Assembly (NCBI GenBank): GCA_914767885.1
Contig: CAJZBQ010000054.1
Span: 124,001 to 188,000 of the forward strand
Reading direction: 5' to 3'
Origin: Blepharisma stoltei
Lineage: Eukaryota > Ciliophora > Heterotrichea > Heterotrichida > Blepharismidae
Length of the DNA: 64,000 nt
The notes under the pieces were generated by a model. The model worked only from the letters and a program-made list of their open reading frames with translations, searched no databases and was not told where the DNA came from. A program made the position numbers and the translations under genes. This document shows positions 22,162-32,960 of the stretch, piece by piece. Numbering within the stretch: the stretch's first letter is position 1; the number at the start of each line of letters is the position of its first letter.

Positions 22162-22720
22162 ATGAGCACAAAGGAACAAACTATTTTAAACCCTTCTCTC
22201 AGATCTACTTAAATTCGAGTTTACTTCTGATCGTGAAGAAAAATTACAGCTTCAATCCGACATAAGTGAAACTTACAAAACTATACTCAACTGTGAAGAT
22301 AGTACAGCCAATTAATATTGAATTATTTAGAGCAGGAACCATTCAAACACCCTATACTAGAAGCTTTAGAAAAAAAGCTTTCCCAAAAAGTAATTTCAAA
22401 ACTAAATTTTAAGGAAACAGTCACTCAGATTTAGGAATACTTAAACTTCATTTTATTAATTTTATCTTTATTACTCTATTTGCGTGAATCTTTTTAATCT
22501 GCTTTATTAATAGCTGAGAATGGACTTCTATCGCTTTACTGACGATATTCGGATGCACTCTTGTACCAATTTTAGGCTTTAAAAGCTATTTTGCCATCAG
22601 AGAAATTATAAGAAAGAATAAAAATTATAAAGATCAAAGACTCCAAAATTGGAAACCTGAAGAATTTGTATGAAATCCTTGGAGAAATTCAGAAATGCTC
22701 TGCTCAAACTGTTCTAAATA
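22162..22720 (+). pseudogene. Decayed or IES-broken two-TM protein gene
   Basis: ATG 22162 opens MSTKEQTILNPSLRS. The text continues in a second frame (DLLKFEFTSDREEKLQLQSD) and then a third (NIELFRAGTIQTPYTRSFRK). After one TAA it goes on to LHFINFIFITLFAWIFLICF..ALLTIFGCTLVPILGF..WKPEEFVWNPWRNSEMLCSNC and a TAA near 22720. UGA-Trp codons suggest a former ciliate gene. Several small frame shifts mean either decay or tiny IESs I cannot resolve. No family known. Confidence 0.45.
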
Positions 22721-23294
22721 ACAATTTTGTAACAGAAGCACACTCAGAACGGCAATTCTAATGGTTTTTAAATTTAAAAACAATTTAATTCATATAATAA
22801 ATTATGTTTCTCTAATTAAATTAAGAGATGAAACCTTAAAGTTACAAAAGAATTAGAATTTATTTTAATAGCATATTTACTTCCATAGCGCTGCTTCAGA
22901 GCCGAAAGACTTAATAAGTTAGCTTGCGAATTATCCAGATTTAATTTACCTTAACCTTTGAGCATGAATATCCTTCGAATTTCACAAATAAGATTAAAAA
23001 TGCCTCTCCGATTATGATATAATTTGGTTATAGATTATGCTAATTAATCTACTATTATTCACAGCCTTTCTTGCAGACAGTTTAAGAAATGGCAACTGCG
23101 AAAGAATCGAGATAAAAAATGTGAAAACAACATTTTTTTCGAGGCTGGTTCGTTACTGCTCCTCGATTTCTCTATACAGTTTTAGATAGACTGTGAACAC
23201 CAGCTTTTATGAGGTCTTGGTGTGCCAATAGAAAGTATCCAAACTTAACCTTAAATATTCATTAACTAAATAAGATCCTCTTATCTCTTCGTTT

Positions 23295-23705
23295 TGGATG
23301 ATACTTATTTCGACAAATAGTTTAACGTCAATAGATGCCATTATCTGTTAAAATCATCTGATACGACTGTTCACCTACTCTAGAGCTGCAAGAGATATAA
23401 TTGCGATATTAAGTGTTTGAATTAGTATTAATAAAACTAGCTAGTAGCCATAATTACAGGTTATCATTATACTTATTTCGAAACCAATGCATTAGTTTCA
23501 ATAGATGCCTTATCCGCTAAAACCATCTAATATGACTGTTCAGCTGCTCTAGAACTACAAGAGATATAATTGCGATATTATGTATTTGATTTAGTTTCAA
23601 TGAAATTAGTTAGTAGCTATAATTACAGTTTGCCATGATACTTATTTCGACATCCATATTTCAATGTCAATGTATGTCATTATCTACTAATAACATCTAA
23701 TACGA
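23295..23705. repeat. Tandem repeat, about 170-bp unit, 2.4 copies
   Basis: Units start GATACTTATTTCGA (about 23299, 23469, 23638). They share TCAATAGATGCC, AGAGATATAATTGCGATATTA and TAGTAGC.ATAATTACAG. Confidence 0.8.
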
Positions 23706-23766
23706 CTAAATTCTTATTTCAATACATTTAGGGTGTTAGAATGCTAAAGCTGTCAGACATTATGCT

Positions 23767-24158
23767 TACTCCCCCCCCCCTCCGTGAGCGAACAAAACCA
23801 TTAGAAAAAAATCGCCATTTTTTGACCAAAAACCCACCCTCCGTGAGTGAACAAAAATTTTTTTAATAGAAAAAATTTTAATGGAAAAAAATTTGGATAT
23901 ATAAGTGATAATTAGTATAATGAAATCTAGAGCTAATTCTGTTTAATTTTAAACAAATTGCGTTTTTTAAAAACATAAATTTTGCAAATTAAATTAATAT
24001 TTGCTTCCCAATTTTTGCAAATTAGGATTTTTTTTAAATTTCGAAAAAAATATTTTTTATAAATTTTTATATATAAATTTTTTTAAAAAAAAAAATTAAC
24101 CCCCCTCCGTGAGCGAACAAAATTTTTTTGTTCGCTCACGGAGGGGGGGGGGGAGTTA
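23767..24158. mobile_element. Family-A MITE (copy A2)
   Basis: Bounded by TA-CTCCCCCCCCC..TCCGTGAGCGAAC and its complement. Interior nearly identical to A1 and A3. Not inside a recognisable gene. Confidence 0.88.
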
Positions 24159-24601
24159 ATAAATTCACATATTTTATCTCGATTTATTTTGTTTTATCAT
24201 AATCCTTTAATCAATATTTTCATCCAAAAAATTGATTTCATGCGCCGATCAAATTTAGTTTACCAAACTAATTTTAGTTAACCGAATAATAGTTATTCAT
24301 AAAAGATGTTTATTAAACTCAAGCAACAATCTATTAGAATAAGAGAGCAATACAAATATCGATGAGCAAGGTACCATAATCATATCAAAATTACTTATTA
24401 AAGCTATCCACATATTCAAGTCTTAATTAATCAATCATCAGTGAAGAGATAAGAGGATCTTATTTAGTTAATAAATATTTGAAGTAAAATTTAGATAATT
24501 TCTATTGGCACACCAAGGCCTCATAAATGCTGGTGTTTCCGGCTATCTAAAAGGTATATACAAAATACAAGAAGACTAATTAGATTAATTGTTCCAAGTA
24601 T

Positions 24602-25954
24602 TTACGCTTTACTAAAGGTTTTAAATTCAATATACTGAAAACCTTGCTTTTCCTTTGGATGATTCAAAGAAACTGGTAGCCGACTGCAGATTGCCCACAT
24701 TAAAACTTCTATCAGAGCTAATAAATAAAATGAAAAAGAATAATTCAAAGGAAAAATCATGCCACTTTTCACAGTATTCGCAAACGTGAACCCAATTAAT
24801 AGCGGTGCAAATGCCTTTGCGAGGCTCGCTGAGGTCATAAAGAGCCCATTCATCCTCCCTCTTTCCCCTGGTACAACTGAGTTATTTGACATACAGCTTA
24901 TTGCAGTAAATGAAATAATATTTACAGTAATCCACGACATTTGGATTAACCTAAGAACTAGTCACTTCGCAAGTTGAGTTTGATTTAAAAAACTTGCAAA
25001 AGGCCCTAATAAAAGTATTGGAATTGCCAAAAAAGTAGTCACTTTTGTAGTTGTAGCAAGTCCAAGCTTTTTGATAATAAAAGAAGCCAAACTTTTTTGG
25101 AAAAGGACTATTAATATTGTAGAAGAGCCTAAAAACAGTCCTATTTCATTTGGATCAAGCTCAAATCCTCCGTTTTTTCTGTCTGTCCATAAATAAAGGA
25201 CCATAAGCTCATTCATAGCTGTTGAGTTATTTGCCCATATTGTGTAAGCAGATAAAATTTTACAGACAACCGGGTCAGTAATTATTTGCTTTGAAGTCTT
25301 ATTCCTATTGGTCGTGTCTGCAAATAATGACGACTTTTGAAGAGTTTCTTGTAAATTTGGGTATACGAGCCAAAAGGAAATAAATGCCATCAAAGCTGCT
25401 ACACAGTTTGGCAATAAAAATGGAAACTCAGCGAAAATGCCGCAAGTTATAAGCCCAGAATTTTTTGGGTCCTCTAATAAGCCTCCAATTACATTTCCTG
25501 CAACAATTCCTATCTGCCATAGCATCGATTGCAATGCCATGGCTGACGGCTGTTCTTCATCTGGACATAATTCAGAAATCAATGTCTTTGTCACGATTGC
25601 CAAAGGAGTAAACACTCCAAGCAAAAATCTTGATGAGAGCGCTCACCAAAAGTTTGGAGAAAACCCAAAAAGTAACGAAAATATTGTGATAGAAGCTATT
25701 CCTATAAGCATTACTGGTCGTCTGCCCCAGTGGTCGCACATTGCGCCTCAAAATGCGGACGTTATTGTTCTTCCAAACATCAAGGAAAAGGTGATGAGGC
25801 CCACCCAAGCCCCTGTTGAGGACCTGTCTTCAGCTATCTCGAACTTCATGACCATTTTGCTTGCAAAAGGGATCACTAAAGTAAAGACAATAGCATTTGC
25901 GAAATAAGCTGTGTAAATACCGATGAGATTAAGCGTTTTCTTTTTTATCTGCAT
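24602..25954 (-). CDS. MFS transporter (uninterrupted paralog)
   Basis: Single open frame of about 450 codons with UGA as Trp. Starts MQIKKKTLNLIGIYTAYFAN, contains WGAMCDHWGRRPVMLIG (MFS loop 2-3 motif), FLLGVFTPLAIVTKTLISEL, and GERGRMNGLFMTSASLAKA in the second half. Twelve hydrophobic spans expected. Closest in pattern to TetA/ZIF1-type facilitators; substrate unknown. It has no IES or intron, in contrast to its neighbour at 17734-20063. Confidence 0.88.
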
Positions 25955-26370
25955 CTTTCGAAATTATTATTTTATCTCAAAGATTGAATGCATGAAATGG
26001 TATAATTTACTAGCATTTTTGCTACAATGTATTTATATAAAAAATAATAAAAGAGCTTAATATTAAGCAAGGCAGTAAAAATTCAAAATAATTATATATT
26101 CTGCCAATTTTCATTAATCAATTTAGACTTGAAAATAAGATAAATAAATTGGTGAAGATTTTTATAATCTTCAATAAAGATACGATCATGATCAATTGTA
26201 TGATGATATAAAGAAGAAAGCTGTGTAGGTAAATTAAAAAAAAGCTGAAAACTTTCAAAATGGTTTTCCATAATTACCAGCTTTTTTAATTAAAAAACGC
26301 TTATTTGAAATTAAATTTAATTATTGGAATAAACTGAAAAAAAGCCAATTTTCTTAAATTAGATGCATAA
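25955..26370. other. Intergenic, nothing recognised
   Basis: AT-rich spacer between the start of the MFS gene and the end of the MDR gene, both on the minus strand. I see no repeat or RNA gene. Confidence 0.5.
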
Positions 26371-28141
26371 TTAGTCAAATCTTGTTCTCACCAAAATTTT
26401 TGAGTTTGTTTTTCTTTCTCTATAAGAAATAAGAGCATTTTTCAACTTATTGAGGTTGATTGTTTCTTTGTAATCAATTCTAAATATCTGGTCATATAAC
26501 TTTTGGACTTTATCAAAAATATCCATCTTTTTCAATATAGTCAGTTTTGTAAGCCAAATATTTAAATCAAGTCCTCGAATTATTTTTTTTCTTGCAAGAC
26601 TTGTTGGGTTTATCATGCAGAATTGTCCAGAGAGATTACCATAGATATATAATTTCCCAGGCTCTTTAATTAAATCGTATACTTCTCCAGCCATTTCTCC
26701 AGAAATCGCGTCAAATCCAATTGTTGCTCCAAGCTCTTTCACAAGTAGCCTAGTTCTATTTTGCCATCCTTCAGAAGTTGTAATTATAATATAATCAGCC
26801 CCTATATCCCTTATTCCTTATAATTTGGCTTATAGCTTTAATTTTTTTTATATTATTTTTATTTTTTATAAAAATAAAATATTTTGAGGATTTTATAAGT
26901 ATATTTTGTTGGTCAAAAATTATAGCACCTCTGCTTGATCATTTCGTCTGACCAGATTAATCACTGGGATTCCATAATAATGGCAATACCTTAATAGTGC
27001 TTTTCCAACGCTGCTTGCAGCAGCTGTTTGTATAACAGCTCTATGGTTCCCCTTTTTTATTTTTTTCATCATATATTCAACTGTAAAAGCTGTAAATACA
27101 TTTGCAGCATTTTCAAAACTAAAATCATCATTAATCGGCAGCACTTTTTCAGCTTTTGTTATTGAATATTCAGAGAAGGAGCCTATTGAATTTTGTCCTG
27201 AAACAAGAAAAGCAACGCGCTTGTTTACCAACTCCTTTTCTATTTGCGAATAAATATTTTGGTGGAGGCTTATTTATTTTTTAAATTTTGGATAATTTAT
27301 TTTTAAATTTAAAATCCCAATTTAAATAAATATAATTTATTTAAAAATTTATGTTTAAGCACGCACTATAGTTTAAATTTATAAATTAGTTAGATATTTT
27401 ATTAGAATAATTGTTAATTATATGGCAGATAGAAAATATATATTTAGAAGTTTTTTGTTAGCTTATAAGGGAGATTAATTTCTCAAAAAAATATGGATTT
27501 TTCAATTATTTTGATATCTAAGGAAGAGTAAGTTAAGTTAAGTGTTATATATAAGGCTAAGCGGATAGATCACTAGCTTGTCTATCTGGTGTAAACCCAC
27601 CTAGCCTAAGGATTAGCTCATAGCTTAGAGTAACCTCTTATGGATGCCCTGCTAGTCCCAATAAGCAAAGACTAAGTGGGAGGGAACCCTGCCTAGCCCA
27701 TCTGAAGGGACAGGGAAACCTTCGCGGGAGAAATAGACTTCCCTCTTCAGAAAGACATCCCCAAGCCTGAAGGCCTACTTCAAAAAGGGACAGAGATCCT
27801 CATCGGGACGGGCCCTAGATGCTCCATAGGGAGTGAATTCTCAGGATCCATCTTCCGTCGATGTCACCATTTTAAATTTCGGGGGAGAGTAAGGAATTTG
27901 CTAAAGCTCCGCCTCCACTTTGCATAACAGTTCCACTTCCTTGTAGGCCTAATGAACTGTTGGAGAGATGAAAATGAGAGCAACCCATTGCTACGATTTC
28001 ATCAGAAGGATTTATGCTTGCAAACTCAGTTTTTATTAAAACATAGCCTTCAGGAAGGCTTGGGACATCAATTTCTTTGATTTGTATTGTGCCTAAATCC
28101 GTGTATTTTTCAATAGACGCAAGCTTTATTTTTTCGGCCAT
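26371..28141 (-). CDS. MDR-superfamily oxidoreductase (interrupted paralog)
   Basis: Start is the complement of 28139-28141 (MAEKIKLASIEKYTDLGTIQ). Three coding pieces align residue by residue with the intact gene at 40564-41568: FASINPSDEIVAMG, then NKRVAFLV..GSFSEYSITKA..EYMMKKIKKGNHRAVIQ, then DIGADYIIITTSEGWQNRTR..IAFDGVAG-like IGFDAISGEMAGEVYDL. NAD(P)H-dependent quinone or enoyl-type reductase; no structural-zinc Cys cluster seen. Inserts: 27228-27891 (containing retroposon R3) and about 26814-26924. Ends KILVRTRFD, TAA. Confidence 0.82.
26814..26924. other. IES in MDR gene
   Basis: 111 nt. TA-phase joining gives (minus) AEVLRDIGADYI, paralleling ADLLREMGCEYV in the paralog. Confidence 0.75.
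27228..27891. other. Composite IES (AT-rich block plus retroposon R3)
   Basis: Joining the TAs at 27226-27227 and 27890-27891 gives (minus) LANSLNKRVAF; the paralog has LANSLLNKRVTF. About 300 nt of AT-rich sequence lies on the low-coordinate side and R3 on the other. Confidence 0.7.
27533..27885 (-). mobile_element. SINE-like retroposon R3 (353 bp)
   Basis: Flanked by AGAGTAAG at 27525-27532 and 27886-27893. Minus orientation: begins TAAAATGGTGACATCGACGG and ends CACTTAACTTAACTTAC. Shares long blocks with R5 (GTAGGCCTTCAG, ATTTCTCCC..GAAGG.TTTCCCTGTCCC, CAGATGGGCTAG). Confidence 0.75.
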
Positions 28142-28515
28142 AGGCTTATATTATGTAATTCTGATTTGCCATTTTTCGTGGCTAAAAATTTAAATATTAC
28201 CATGACCAATTAAAATCAATCATAAATTCCTATACCTATCATTGAGCCCAAAATAAGCACTACAGCTTTGGTTGCTGTTTAAACTAACTTTTGCAAAGAT
28301 TTTTGCTTTAAAAGTATTTATAAAAGTAATTTATTAATTCTCAATAATTTAAAAAATTTACTAAGCACTAAATTAAACGCAAAATGATGCTTTACAAGAG
28401 TTTAGATACTGGCTTGTTAATTATTTCCTAAATCAAATCATCCCCCAATCTTTATTCATTTTTGTAGTCGAATTAAATCATTTATTAAATTTTAATAAAG
28501 CAACTCTTATAAATA
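28142..28515. other. Divergent intergenic region
   Basis: Lies between two genes transcribed away from each other, so it should hold both promoters. It is AT-rich and no specific motif stands out. Confidence 0.4.
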
Positions 28516-29315
28516 ATGAAATTTATAGTGCTATTGTTTTTTACTGAGGCATTTGCTCAAGAAAAAGTAGAAGGAGTTTCAGATTTACACTCCCTTAATT
28601 ACAGAAAAACTTCAGAAATAATAAAAGAAAATTATAAATTAAAAAGCTGGTATAGTCATTCTAATTATGATAAATATAAAATAAATAAATCAGTTATAAT
28701 TGATTTTGAATAAAAGAGTTAGACTACTTTATTATGGGGTTTTATAACGGACTTCAAGAAAATCCTTATAGCCCTTCTAATTGTATCAAAAGTATCCCTG
28801 CAATTACAAGCGCATATGATACCTTTTCAACTGCATATTCAACTGGAGAATCATTTAGTGTCCAGCTGCATGCATTCAAAGGGGTGTCAAATGCATTTAC
28901 CTCAACAATTTCTATTTGCAATTTTAATGCTCTTATTACAGATATCGCTGGAACCTTTCAAATTTCAACCTTAAAAGAACTGGGAATAGCTGTGCTGACA
29001 AATGTTTATTTATATGGATATTTGATTAGACAAATCATAATTGCTTATTTGAATTTTATGTATTATGATCAAGGATATTATGTTGGGAAGCTACTTTCAG
29101 CATCGATATAATAAAATGGCATCATATCGTCCCTTGTGCCTTTTGGGCACAAGTTACTATCTATACTGATGGCAAGTTTTGTATTTTCCCAAGTCTGGGA
29201 TGCAAAGCTTGCCCAGTATACTTGTGTCCAAAAGGGCACGAGGGATGATAAATTAGTTGAAGTGAAGGAAGAATGTGAAAGAAAAGAATTTACCTGCCAA
29301 GGCGATAATCATTAA
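28516..29315 (+). CDS. Small secreted or membrane protein, unknown
   Basis: Begins with a short signal peptide (MKFIVLLFFTEAFAQ). After a roughly 38-nt IES (28697-28734) it continues VMGFYNGLQENPYSPSNC... with a hydrophobic stretch (ELGIAVLTNVYLYGYLIRQII). After a hairpin insert (about 29107-29255) a Cys-containing tail KLVEVKEECERKEFTCQGDNH ends in TAA. No family recognised. The link to the last piece is by proximity and composition; the phase was not resolved. Confidence 0.55.
28697..28734. other. Very short candidate IES
   Basis: 38 nt between TA 28695-28696 and TA 28733-28734. Joining gives NKSVMGFYNG. No 15-nt GT..AG intron fits here. Confidence 0.45.
29107..29255. mobile_element. Hairpin IES
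   Basis: ATCGTCCCTTGTGCCTTTTG at the left pairs with CAAAAGGGCACGAGGGATGA at the right. Arms are about 30 bp, with inner pairs AAGT.TGGG/CCCAGT. Interrupts the small secreted protein. Confidence 0.75.
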
Positions 29316-29693
29316 ATAAAGCAATTTTCAACATCTTACAGCTTTTATCTTTTAAAAATTACCACTTAAATATGCTTATTTAATTATAAAACTATAAATT
29401 ATTTTCCTATTAAATTCTTGACACCAGCCATTAGTCTTTTATAATAATTATTTTCAGATATTATAATAAGCTTTAAAAAATAATTCAACTAAGTTGTGTA
29501 ACTAAATGACTTGCTTATTTTTATTCACTCCAAATCCCCAAAAAAAACTGTTCCAACTTCTTCAGGGTTAATTTTTTTTTGAAAACATTAATATAAAATC
29601 TTAATTTCTTAAAAATTAGAATAATATAAAGCTTAATTTTAATTAATTTTTATGAAGAATTAGTTCAAAATGCTACTCAATTAGGCATTTTAA

Positions 29694-29792
29694 ATGTTTA
29701 AATACATTCTGCTTGCACTTGCTTTATTAGTTGGATCGGAGTTATTATATAGAATTAATATTTTTTACCTGTTAAAAAAAATTAAAAGTTAA
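29694..29792 (+). CDS. Possible 32-residue signal-peptide ORF
   Basis: MFKYILLALALLVGSELLYR... looks like a signal peptide. The frame stops right before MITE B1, so it may be a first exon cut off by the MITE. No continuation was found on the other side. Confidence 0.25.
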   Translation: MFKYILLALALLVGSELLYRINIFYLLKKIKS

Positions 29793-29794
29793 TT

Positions 29795-30368
29795 TACTCC
29801 CCCCCCATCCTTGATCGAACGATTGACTGTAAAAATTCCTAAAAATTGGGAAATTAAACCCCATCCTTGATCGAACGATTTTCATATCATGCAAATTTTT
29901 TATATATATAATAATATATTAGTTATCAAAAGCTTGGGAAGATGTGCATAATGAAGTTGTTTTCAGAGACTTTGAGACGACAGAAAGCTTCGGAATCAAC
30001 CATCCGAAGTGATTTAGTCATCAACCTAGGCTTAAAAACTTAATAATCTAATAAAATAGAGATTCTTTAAAATTTTTAAAAACAAATTGTAATTTAATAA
30101 GGAGCAAATTAAAATTTATACAGTTTAAAGTGGTAACAACTAATAAATTAAAATATTAAAATTGGTATTTTTATGAAATTAATTCAATTTTTTGCTGTAA
30201 AAATAATTATTAAATACTCTTAGCCCTCTTATTTAAAAGTAAATAAAAAAAAATATATATATATATTTTTTATTTTGTATATAAAATATTTTTCCCAAAA
30301 AATTTTTTTTTAACCCCATCCTTGATCGAACGATGGCGAGTCGTTCGATCAAGGATGGGGGGGAGTTA
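29795..30368. mobile_element. Family-B MITE (copy B1)
   Basis: About 574 bp bounded by TA-CTCCCCCCCC-ATCCTTGATCGAACGATT and its complement CGTTCGATCAAGGATGGGGG. The end motif recurs near 29862 and 30315. Almost the same length and sequence as B2. Confidence 0.88.
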
Positions 30369-30500
30369 GCAAAAAAAAAGGATTTTTTTCAAATTTAAAG
30401 GGTAAGTTAGTGTTTATAAATAGTTATCATGTAATTTTAGAATATAAAAGTGCGATTTAGTATAATCTGCTTTCATCAATTTAAACTAGTTAATTGAAAA

Positions 30501-31483
30501 ATGCTTACAAGGACTTTAAGAAGATTTTCATCTTTTACAAATCATTTCAGGTCAGCTGCTTGGTCTGTCCCATCTCCTGAAAAGCAGAATACACCTCCAG
30601 ATGACGCATACTTTGCTAATGATAGAGCTATGGCTGTCGCAGATGGTATAAGCGGATGGAAACAAATGGGTGTGGATCCTTCAAAATATGCTTGGGAATT
30701 ATACTTTACTATATAATATAAAAAATTCGCTATTTTTTCGACCCTAATAATTAAATTCTAATATCAAAAAATTAATTTAATTAGAATTTTATAATGCAGA
30801 ATGTCTCCAAATCCATTGTATCTCTTCCAGATAAGCTAAAATTCGAGCCACAAGCAGTCCTAAAAGACGCTACCAAAAATACCAAAGAAACTGGCAGCTC
30901 TACCTGCACATTAGCAATCTTCGACCCTGAGCTTTCAAAACTATATACTGCCAACATCGGCGACTCAGGCTTTATGATATATCGTAAAAAAGGAGAAGAA
31001 GTTGAGCTTATCGCAAGATCCCAAGACGTGATCCACAGCTTTAATTCCCCATGTCAGCTAGGAACAGATGGAGATTCTCCTGATATCGCTTCTTACGAAG
31101 TAATAGAAGTTCAAGATAAAGATCTTATTGTTATGTATACAGACGGTCTCACACAAAATATGTTCGATGACCAAATTTTAAGAATGATTAAGCCTTTTAT
31201 GTTATTATTCTCGTCATAATTGATATTTAAAAAATATTTTTTAATTTTTTTTTTAAAAAAAAAATTAATAGGATATGGAATACATGAAATTCCTGACCTA
31301 GAAATCATTGCAGAAATGGTAGCTGAAAGAGCATTGGAACATAGCACTGATACAAAATTCGAGTCACCTTATATGCTAAAAGCCAAAAGTGAAAAAATTG
31401 AATGGGTAGGAGGAAAACCAAACGATATAACGGTGTTGGTTGGCCAGATAAATCTCAAGGAAATAAAGCCAATCGAAGTATAA
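30501..31483 (+). CDS. PP2C-type protein phosphatase, PTC7-like (2 IESs)
   Basis: MLTRTLRRFSSFTNHFRSAA is a basic, Ser-rich start that could target mitochondria. Motifs: DDAYFANDRAMAVADGISGW (metal-binding DG), STCTLAIFDPELSKLYTANIGDSGF, KDLIVMYTDGLTQNMF, and PNDITVLVGQI near the C-terminus. This order fits PTC7/PPTC7, a mitochondrial Ser/Thr phosphatase acting on coenzyme Q synthesis proteins in yeast. A short TA-bounded insert at 30714-30793 (joining ELYFTIMQNVSK) and another near 31200-31268 must be removed. A polyprenyl synthase-like gene follows tail to tail, but in a eukaryote this proximity need not mean a link. Confidence 0.85.
30714..30793. other. Short IES in PP2C gene
   Basis: 80 nt. 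TA 30712-30713 joined to TA 30792-30793, same codon phase. Confidence 0.7.
31200..31268. other. Short IES in PP2C gene (approximate)
   Basis: A/T-only run with stops between ...QILRMIKPF and GYGIHEIPD. The frame is the same on both sides, so the removed length is a multiple of three. Confidence 0.5.
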
Positions 31484-31511
31484 TAATTAAAAATTTAGGG
31501 AATTCTATTTA

Positions 31512-32727
31512 TTAAAGGCTATTCGAGATACTTGCTGCTAGCGCGACAAGCTCTTTTGGGCTTTCAAACTGGTTAGCTGCTTCAATGGCAGCTTCTATGT
31601 GGTGAATGGCTAATTTTTTGGCCCAGTTAATGCCATTTGCATCTGCTATCAATTCTTTTGCAAGGTTTTCTTGTTTTTCTTGAATTAGCTTGTGTATGCT
31701 AGGATGCGTGTTTGCTGCAAAAAGAACAGGGAAAGAGTTATATTTAAGTTTTCCGTTTAAATAGTCTTTAATGTCGCTAGCTACACTGAGAGCCATTCCA
31801 ATGTGTTTTCCATAGTCATAACTTATCTTCGTATCACTATAGCATAAGCCCTCTTTTAGATTTCTCAATAAAAATACTTAGTTTTGGCATGCCGGATTTT
31901 CTTCTTTTTGATATATTTTTTCTTTGGAGTATCTAAATAAGGACCTATGCTATATTAGCTAAATATGCAATCCCTTGGCACCCATTAGCCATAATGCTGG
32001 CTGTCTTATAAAAACACAGTGCACAATAGTTCATCAGGACTTCAGAAATTCCTTCCCCTTTCAAGGACAAAATTGACCCTTTTGCAATATTTTGAATAAT
32101 CAAACAAAGCAACTGAATTAGTGGCAAACTGTTAATTCTGCAGCATTCAATAGAGCTGGATAAAAATTACGCATTAGAGATCATATAATCACCACCTAAT
32201 ATCATTCCATTATCGCCCAAAAACATATGAAGCCAACTTGCTTCACTAGAATTATCTAAAATTTTGTTATGAATTGAGCTGCCAAAATGAGCCATTTCTA
32301 TTGATTGGGTAAATAGCAACTGTTTCATTGAAATTCTTCCTATAGCTTGAGCCATAAGTAACATGGCGGAAGCATGCATATGTTTTGTTCCATAAAAATC
32401 GAAAAATTTAGTCACAATATCAGTAGCTTTTATATCAATTTTAAGCTAAATAAACCTTACCATTTTGCTAATACTCGTGTCGATATTGGTTAAGTGAGAT
32501 TTTATTGATTCCCTGAATGACGGATTTGCTATTGTTTTTAATGCTAAAAGTTTGTCATTGCAGTAGCTTTCTAATTGTGAGTCGTTGATAGGGTTTTTTC
32601 TCAAGCACTTGTCAGCGAAAATATAGATCCCTGAATCTGGGTAAAGTCCTTGCGCAAAATGATGCATCATTTGTCTCTCAGCATATGCTGACGCTAATCC
32701 CAAAAATTTTTCAGGTGTTTTCCTCAT
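31512..32727 (-). CDS. Polyprenyl diphosphate synthase-like protein with degenerate Asp motifs
   Basis: Start is the complement of 32725-32727; an in-frame UAA lies just upstream. Two 15-nt introns and one short IES are removed. The all-alpha trans-prenyltransferase pattern is visible: GDNGMILGGDYMISNAS matches the xGxxxAILAGDxLLxxA helix, YKTASIMANGCQGIAYLA matches helix H, and YGKHIGMALSVASDIKDYLNG matches the second Asp-rich motif (usually DDxxD, here SDIKD). The first DDxxD motif is absent where SSEASWLH occurs. This pattern resembles the non-catalytic PDSS2/DLP1-type subunit of heteromeric solanesyl/decaprenyl synthases (ubiquinone side chain). A partner catalytic subunit is not in the window. 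Confidence 0.75.
31872..31948. other. Short IES in prenyl synthase-like gene
   Basis: About 75 nt with stops. A TA-phase join gives AYLANIFLLRNLKEG just before the second Asp motif. Confidence 0.5.
32156..32170 (-). other. 15-nt spliceosomal intron
   Basis: GTAATTTTTATCCAG on the minus strand. Removal joins YMISNA to SIECCRINS. Confidence 0.85.
32446..32460 (-). other. 15-nt spliceosomal intron
   Basis: GTAAGGTTTATTTAG on the minus strand. Removal joins SISKM to LKIDIKATDIVTKFF. Confidence 0.85.
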
Positions 32728-32960
32728 GCAAGCAGTTGTAAAACTAGCTCCTACTTATGGATTACAGCATATCGTTTTCCACCGAAGCATCTTTGTATTT
32801 TTTATTACGTTTAAAAATAGACCACTATTTTTATAAATAAGACATGAAGCTGCAAAGAAATATCCAAAAGTTAAGATTTTGTATAAATTTTTAAAAATCA
32901 GGCGATTTTTAAAATTCTGGAGATTATTATAAATTTATTACGTCATTGCAACTTAACTTA

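Larger units (their letters stand above)
23181..24560. mobile_element. Inverted-repeat-bounded element (about 1.4 kb)
   Basis: The left arm (GAACACCAGCTTTTATGAGG..TTGGTGTGCCAATAGAAAG...AAATAAGATCCTCTTATCTC) is complementary with few mismatches to the right arm ending at 24560. The arms are about 110 bp. The enclosed DNA is tandem repeats plus MITE A2; no transposase seen. Confidence 0.65.
22721..24601. other. Non-coding tract with inverted-repeat element, tandem repeat and MITE A2
   Basis: Holds an inverted repeat pair (23181-23290 against 24445-24560), a three-unit tandem array (23295-23705) and family-A copy A2. I see no gene here. Confidence 0.7.

Noticed and set aside
23100-23180. Possible transposase remnant near the inverted repeat
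   Set aside because: I could not find a DDE/DDD-like catalytic pattern in any frame here or anywhere between the arms.
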